Shown here: positions 58,117 to 64,000 of the stretch, piece by piece
How positions within the stretch are numbered: position 1 is the first letter of the stretch
How the letters are laid out: the number at the start of each line of letters is the position of its first letter
Source: Psychrobacter sp. TAE2020
GTDB lineage: Bacteria > Pseudomonadota > Gammaproteobacteria > Pseudomonadales > Moraxellaceae
Reading direction: 5' to 3'
Assembly (NCBI RefSeq): GCF_018919485.1
Contig: NZ_JAHLMU010000001.1
Coordinates: 2,880,933-2,944,932, forward strand
DNA: 64,000 nt
Made by a program: the position numbers and the translations under genes
Notes under the pieces: model-generated
Database searches by the model: none
The model's input: only the letters and a program-made list of their open reading frames with translations
What the model was told of the DNA's origin: nothing

Positions 58117-60438
58117 ATGAATGATTCCACCCGCACATCCTCCGATGAAAGCTATGCAGTAGAGACTGAGATTCAGAAAAATACTCAGTTGCAACCGCAG
58201 CGCGCACATTTGCAGCTAGCGATTGAGGGCATGTCATGTCAGGCTTGTGCGTCGCGAATCGAAAAAGTACTGACTAAAAAACCTTCGGTCTATGAGATTA
58301 GTGTCAACTTCGCTGGCGAGACGGCTAACGTAGATTATAATCCAATAGAAACTACACCCGAGCAGATTACCGAGTGGGTCAATAAAACTGGCTTTGTAGC
58401 TAACCTACAAGCAGGCGAGGACTTATTTGCCAAAACTGATAAAGACACTGCAACTCGTCTACCTTGGCGATTAATTGGACTGTGGGTGTGTTTGATACCA
58501 TTCTTAGTCGGTATGGCAGGTATGCTAGTAGGTCAAGGTATGACGTGGATGCCAGCGACTTGGATTCAGTTTGTATTGGCGACCATCGTCCAGTTTGGAT
58601 TTGCGCTGCCTTTTTATAGTAGTGCTTGGGCATCAATAAAAGGTGGGCTGGCCAATATGGATGTGCTGGTGGTGATCGGCACTGTGACCATTTGGGCTTA
58701 TTCAACTTATACTTGGTTAACTCACGGCGATAACACTATGCTGCAAGGCGCTATGAGCCATGGCCCTGAGGTATATTTTGAAGCAGGGGTGATGGTTATC
58801 GCTTTTGTACGTACCGGTAAGTATCTAGAAGAGCGTACTAAAAAACACAGCCTAAATAGTATTGATTTATTATTGACATTAACCCCTGATGAAGTTGAAC
58901 AGCAGCAGCCTAATGGTGATTTTCATAATGTGGCTCTGCAACAAGTACAAATCGATGACATCTTACGTGCCAAGCAAGGCAGTCGCGTGGCTACTGATGG
59001 GATTGTTATCGATGGTGAAGGCTGGTGTGTAGAGAGTCATTTAACTGGGGAATCTGTACCACTGAAAAAACAAATTGGTGATGGACTACTGGCAGGGGCG
59101 TTAGTCGAAAACGGTAGCTTATTATATCGGGTCGCTGCTAAAGGTAGCGATACTAAGCTTGGTGATATGGTGCAAGCGCTTAGCGATGCGCAGGGATCTA
59201 AAGCCAAGCTGGCGCGCTTAGCAGATAAAGTAACCGCTATCTTTGTGCCAGTAGTAGTAGCCATTGCCTTAGTTACTTTTGGGCTAACTTGGTGGCTGAC
59301 TGGGATGTTAGATACCGCATTGATGCATGCAGTATCTGTATTGGTCATTGCTTGTCCTTGCGCCTTAGGCTTAGCTACTCCAGCGGCGATTATGGCTGGT
59401 ATGGGCGTTGCTGCTCGGCATGGGGTTTGGTTCAAAGATGCACAGAGTTTAGAGGCGGCAGGGGGTATTGATACTGTAGTCCTAGATAAAACAGGTACTT
59501 TGACTATTGGTAAACCGACTATCGTTGATCAAGTAATGGTGGATAAGTCTTTAGCCGTCAATGAGGTGCTGCAACTTGCTGCTAGTGTCGAAGTGCATGC
59601 CAGCCATCCGCTAGCAACTGCCTTAATCAATACGGCAAATGAGCGCCAATTATCCTTACTACCGGTGACTGATATTAGCGTTATCAAAGGCGCTGGCATT
59701 CAAGCTAATATCGAAGGTCTTGGCACCGTCAAAGTCGGTACTGCCGATTTTGCAAATTTGCTATTGCCTAAGCTGATGCCCAAAGTATGGCAAATTGCTA
59801 GTACTGTGGCGGTGAGCATTAATGATGAGCCTTTAGGGGCGTTTGCATTAGCGGACGATCTAAAGTCCGATACTCCAGAGGCGATTAGTGCACTACAAGC
59901 TGCCGGTATTAAGGTCATCTTAATGAGTGGTGATAAGCAGTCAGTTGTCGACCACGTAGCAGGGCAGCTAGGTATTGATGCCGCTTATGGTCAAATGAGT
60001 CCACGTGATAAAGCTAGCCAAATTGCGAAGTTACAAACCGCTGGACATAAAGTGGCGATGGCTGGAGATGGGGTCAATGATGCGCCAGCTATGGCCACTG
60101 CTGATGCTAGTTTTGCAATGTTTGAAGGTACTGATGTGGCACAGCATAGCGCTTCTGCGCGCTTGATGGGTGAGTCACTGATGCACATTGATGCGGCACA
60201 AAAAATAGCTCAAGCAACAGTACGCAATATTAAACAAAATTTATTCTTTGCTTTTATTTATAATTGTCTAGGTATTCCATTAGCCGCCTTTGGTTTCTTA
60301 AACCCAATGATAGCTGCCGCTGCTATGGCACTTAGCTCAATCTCAGTACTGATGAATGCCCTACGCTTAACTCGTTTTAAAACGGCTGTGGAATTAACTA
60401 ATACGGTATCTGCGCCTAATGCTGAAAAAAAGGTCTAG
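58117..60438 (+). CDS. copA: Copper-exporting P-type ATPase
   Basis: This 773-residue P1B ATPase pumps Cu(I) from the cytoplasm. One N-terminal HMA domain has Cys41 and Cys44 in EGMSCQACASRIEK. Eight helices follow, with the metal-site CPC at 413-415 in IACPCALGLATPAA. The phosphorylated Asp457 lies in VVLDKTGTLT, followed by the SHPLA (HP) motif and the GDGVNDAPA hinge. E. coli CopA has two HMA domains; this has one. The frame is open upstream to 57991, but the ATG at 58117 fits the family. A broad silver/copper range is possible. Confidence 0.94.
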   Translation: MNDSTRTSSDESYAVETEIQKNTQLQPQRAHLQLAIEGMSCQACASRIEKVLTKKPSVYEISVNFAGETANVDYNPIETTPEQITEWVNKTGFVANLQAGEDLFAKTDKDTATRLPWRLIGLWVCLIPFLVGMAGMLVGQGMTWMPATWIQFVLATIVQFGFALPFYSSAWASIKGGLANMDVLVVIGTVTIWAYSTYTWLTHGDNTMLQGAMSHGPEVYFEAGVMVIAFVRTGKYLEERTKKHSLNSIDLLLTLTPDEVEQQQPNGDFHNVALQQVQIDDILRAKQGSRVATDGIVIDGEGWCVESHLTGESVPLKKQIGDGLLAGALVENGSLLYRVAAKGSDTKLGDMVQALSDAQGSKAKLARLADKVTAIFVPVVVAIALVTFGLTWWLTGMLDTALMHAVSVLVIACPCALGLATPAAIMAGMGVAARHGVWFKDAQSLEAAGGIDTVVLDKTGTLTIGKPTIVDQVMVDKSLAVNEVLQLAASVEVHASHPLATALINTANERQLSLLPVTDISVIKGAGIQANIEGLGTVKVGTADFANLLLPKLMPKVWQIASTVAVSINDEPLGAFALADDLKSDTPEAISALQAAGIKVILMSGDKQSVVDHVAGQLGIDAAYGQMSPRDKASQIAKLQTAGHKVAMAGDGVNDAPAMATADASFAMFEGTDVAQHSASARLMGESLMHIDAAQKIAQATVRNIKQNLFFAFIYNCLGIPLAAFGFLNPMIAAAAMALSSISVLMNALRLTRFKTAVELTNTVSAPNAEKKV

Positions 60439-62136
<1,698 letters not shown>

Positions 62137-62337
62137 AATCTCGACAGTCAAGTATTTACTCATTATAGAGTAGTGAATTCAGAACTAAGGTTTTGAGGTT
62201 GCTAGCAAAGTTTGGCTTAGTAGCTTGTACTTATTTTAATGATAATGCTAAGCTATTAAGCTCTATTAACGGTATAAATATAGTGATTTTCACTTTTGTA
62301 TATATTCTTTTATTCTCTGGTTTGATGTTGTGAGCAT

Positions 62338-62646
62338 ATGAAATACTTTAGCCAATTTATGTTACTTGCTTTGGCCGTTGCGGTGCTGCTAGGGCTGCAG
62401 TATCAATACTGGTTCGGCGGTAATGGACATGTCGAACGCAATGAGTTATTGAGTCAAATCGAAGAGCAACAGCGCTTTAATGATAATCAAGTAGCGGCAA
62501 ATAACTTGTTACGTACTGATGTTAATGACTTAAAGAATGGCCTCGAAGCTGTAGAGGAACATGCACGCTTAGATCTAGGGCTGATTAAGCACAATGAGAC
62601 CTTTGTGCAGATATCTACTTCGCCCACTACTCGTAGTAGCCAATGA
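62338..62646 (+). CDS. ftsB: Cell-division protein FtsB
   Basis: This 102-residue divisome protein has an N-terminal membrane helix (residues 7-22), then LQYQYWFGGNGHVERNELLS, a coiled-coil region (about 38-70), and VEEHARLDLGLIKHNETFVQ, the FtsB C-terminal motif around the conserved EExAR. It would bridge FtsL and FtsQ in the septum. It lies between eno and ispD, as is usual. The ribosome site is weak. Confidence 0.93.
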   Translation: MKYFSQFMLLALAVAVLLGLQYQYWFGGNGHVERNELLSQIEEQQRFNDNQVAANNLLRTDVNDLKNGLEAVEEHARLDLGLIKHNETFVQISTSPTTRSSQ

Positions 62647-62703
62647 TTGTTAATAGCTTAATATAAACTAGAACAATCACTATCAGGCTGGCACACTATC
62701 ACT

Positions 62704-63627
62704 ATGAGCATCCTCAATACCAAGCTGAACAATAAGCTGAATAACAGGCTTGATCCTAAATTTACCAATAAGTTGAATACTGAACCCTACACTGAATTTA
62801 GTGCTGAAGCTGATAAGCAGCTTCAGCTCCATAGTCAGTCTCAGCTTAACAACCCTCCTAAAGTACACGCTATGATAGTCGCTGCTGGACGCGGCAGTCG
62901 TTTTGGTGCCGCTGTAGCTAAACAGTATTTACTCATTAATGAGCAGACCTTACTGCAGCTTAGCGTCGCTAGGTTAGCTAGTAGTGCTTACATTACCCAC
63001 TGTTTGCTAGTCATTGCCGCTGATGATACAACCGCGCACACTCTAAACTTCGAGTTACCAGTATCTTATGCGCAGGGTGGTGCTGAACGTTGGCAGTCGG
63101 TAAGCTCAGGCATGCAAGCTATTGCTCAGAGTGGTGCGGCAGATGATGATTTAGTAGTGATTCATGATGCGGCGAGACCCGCAGTTACTACTGCTGATAT
63201 CGAGCGTGTGATTAGCGCTGCTATGACTGAGCCTTATGGGGCTATCCTTGCCACTCCAGTTGCTGATACTCTAAAACAAGCACAACACCAACCTTCTGAT
63301 CATAACCTGCTATCAATGCAGAAGCCTGACCCTGATTCAGAAGCTATGAGTAATAATCAGCGTTACTATTCTCAGCGTACTATAGATCGTAGCACTATTT
63401 GGCAAGCACAAACCCCACAAGTGTTTCGCTTGGGTAAGCTGCGTCAAGTATTGTCTTATGTTGCCAACCAACAACTAAAAATCACTGATGAAGCTAGCGC
63501 CTTTGAGCAGCTAAACTTCCCTATTAGGTTAGTAGCTGGCAGTCGTCAAAATATTAAACTGACTTATCCAGATGATGCGCTACTGCTAAGTGCTTTACTA
63601 ACTGCACAAGGCCAACCCAGCAGCTAA
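62704..63627 (+). CDS. ispD: MEP cytidylyltransferase with repeat-rich N terminus
   Basis: This 307-residue enzyme joins CTP to 2-C-methyl-D-erythritol 4-phosphate in isoprenoid synthesis. The core starts near residue 55 with MIVAAGRGSRFGAAVAKQYL, has VIHDAARPAV for metal binding, the TPVADTLKQA segment, IWQAQTPQVFRLGKL and ITDEASAFEQL. The first 54 residues are outside the family: NTKLNNKLNNRLD and later Gln/Ser-rich stretches, encoded by a degenerate 12-base repeat. A later start at 62872 (Met of MIVAAG) is too short for the core, so translation from 62704 or a nearby codon is likely. A 50-residue insertion-like segment around residues 205-225 (Asp/Ser-rich) is also present. Confidence 0.93.
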   Translation: MSILNTKLNNKLNNRLDPKFTNKLNTEPYTEFSAEADKQLQLHSQSQLNNPPKVHAMIVAAGRGSRFGAAVAKQYLLINEQTLLQLSVARLASSAYITHCLLVIAADDTTAHTLNFELPVSYAQGGAERWQSVSSGMQAIAQSGAADDDLVVIHDAARPAVTTADIERVISAAMTEPYGAILATPVADTLKQAQHQPSDHNLLSMQKPDPDSEAMSNNQRYYSQRTIDRSTIWQAQTPQVFRLGKLRQVLSYVANQQLKITDEASAFEQLNFPIRLVAGSRQNIKLTYPDDALLLSALLTAQGQPSS

Positions 63628-64000
63628 TAATATTTGTGATGGCAGCAACTTAGTGAAAAGTTTCTGAAAACGATCCGGTCTCTCAGTAGACTCATTCATA
63701 ACCTTAAACTCAAGAATAGAATTAAATCTGCTATTCTTTATAAAACTCTACTAATAGTAGGGTTTTTTTTGATTCTTACTCTCTCAATGGTTATTTTGAT
63801 ATCTGCCAAGCATCAACATTTTCTAAAAAATTAATTAAAAAAAAATGAGTGATTATTCCTGTATACCAAATACTATAAAGGCTTGAATATTATTAGAAAG
63901 TTACAATACAGCAGGTTATTTATAACTTATTATTTGCTTTACTGACCAAAATGCACTACTATGTAACTAAGTTAATACAATTATATATAAAATATAAGTA
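63628..64000. other. Window end after ispD
   Basis: 373 AT-rich bases containing the terminator at 63743-63770. No gene was recognised in the remaining stretch; an incomplete gene could begin past the window. Confidence 0.4.
63743..63770 (+). terminator. Terminator after ispD
   Basis: AACTCTACTA pairs, with a mismatch, with TAGTAGGGTT, followed by eight T's. Confidence 0.8.

Overview
The window is chromosomal DNA of a moderately AT-rich Gram-negative gammaproteobacterium. Outer-membrane porins, TonB/ExbBD, Lon, LldPD, GlcB and the order pyrG-kdsA-(copper genes)-eno-ftsB-ispD suggest Moraxellaceae, most likely Psychrobacter; this is inferred from gene content and protein style, not from a search. 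No rRNA, tRNA, CRISPR array, prophage or intact insertion sequence was seen.

Layout. (1) 0.2-8.0 kb: a purine/urate catabolism cluster. A purine permease (NCS2) imports the substrate. PuuD (membrane urate oxidase with a cytochrome c tail), UraH and UraD convert urate to allantoin, and PuuE opens allantoin to allantoate. A TetR regulator of RutR type is divergent from uraD, and three similar palindromes of the form TGAnC-n4-nGTCA lie in the regulatory gaps. An NCS1-family (allantoin-type) permease gene between puuD and puuE is a wreck with two TGG-to-TAG stops, a large internal deletion and a late stop. (2) 8.6-19.5 kb: an iron-uptake module with a TonB-dependent receptor, a PepSY membrane protein, an ABC importer (ATPase, two permeases, lipoprotein binding protein) and tonB-exbB-exbD, with Fur-box-like sites ahead of the receptor, the importer operon and tonB. 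TonB carries a 15-residue tandem repeat. (3) 19.8-31.9 kb: a DUF2799-type lipoprotein, a membrane-anchored unknown, topA, sodC, a secreted unknown, lon (with a possible sigma-32 promoter), an NhaC/YuiF-type transporter, fau and a small acidic protein coupled to it by an ATGA overlap. (4) 32-42.6 kb: fumC, a Prx5-type peroxiredoxin, a Sel1-repeat protein, a cluster of palindromic repeats, a MipA/OmpV-like outer-membrane protein, a rhomboid protease, lldP-lldD, a glutaredoxin-like protein and mtgA. (5) 42.8-50.9 kb: ppk1, four consecutive small, highly charged, apparently disordered proteins of unknown function, miaE and glcB. (6) 51.5-63.6 kb: two tandem paralogous porins sharing an upstream block and a terminator type, then pyrG, kdsA, an HMA-fold protein that has lost its CxxC motif, a normal CopZ-like chaperone, a CopA-type P-type ATPase, eno, ftsB and ispD.

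The most unusual points are the three-site RutR-like regulon with its dead permease, the four-gene disordered-protein cluster, the CxxC-less HMA protein beside CopZ/CopA, and the recurrent short tandem repeats that produce Asn/Lys- or Ala-rich segments (PuuD linker, TonB, Ppk1 and IspD N termini). No clearly new defence or mobile system was found.
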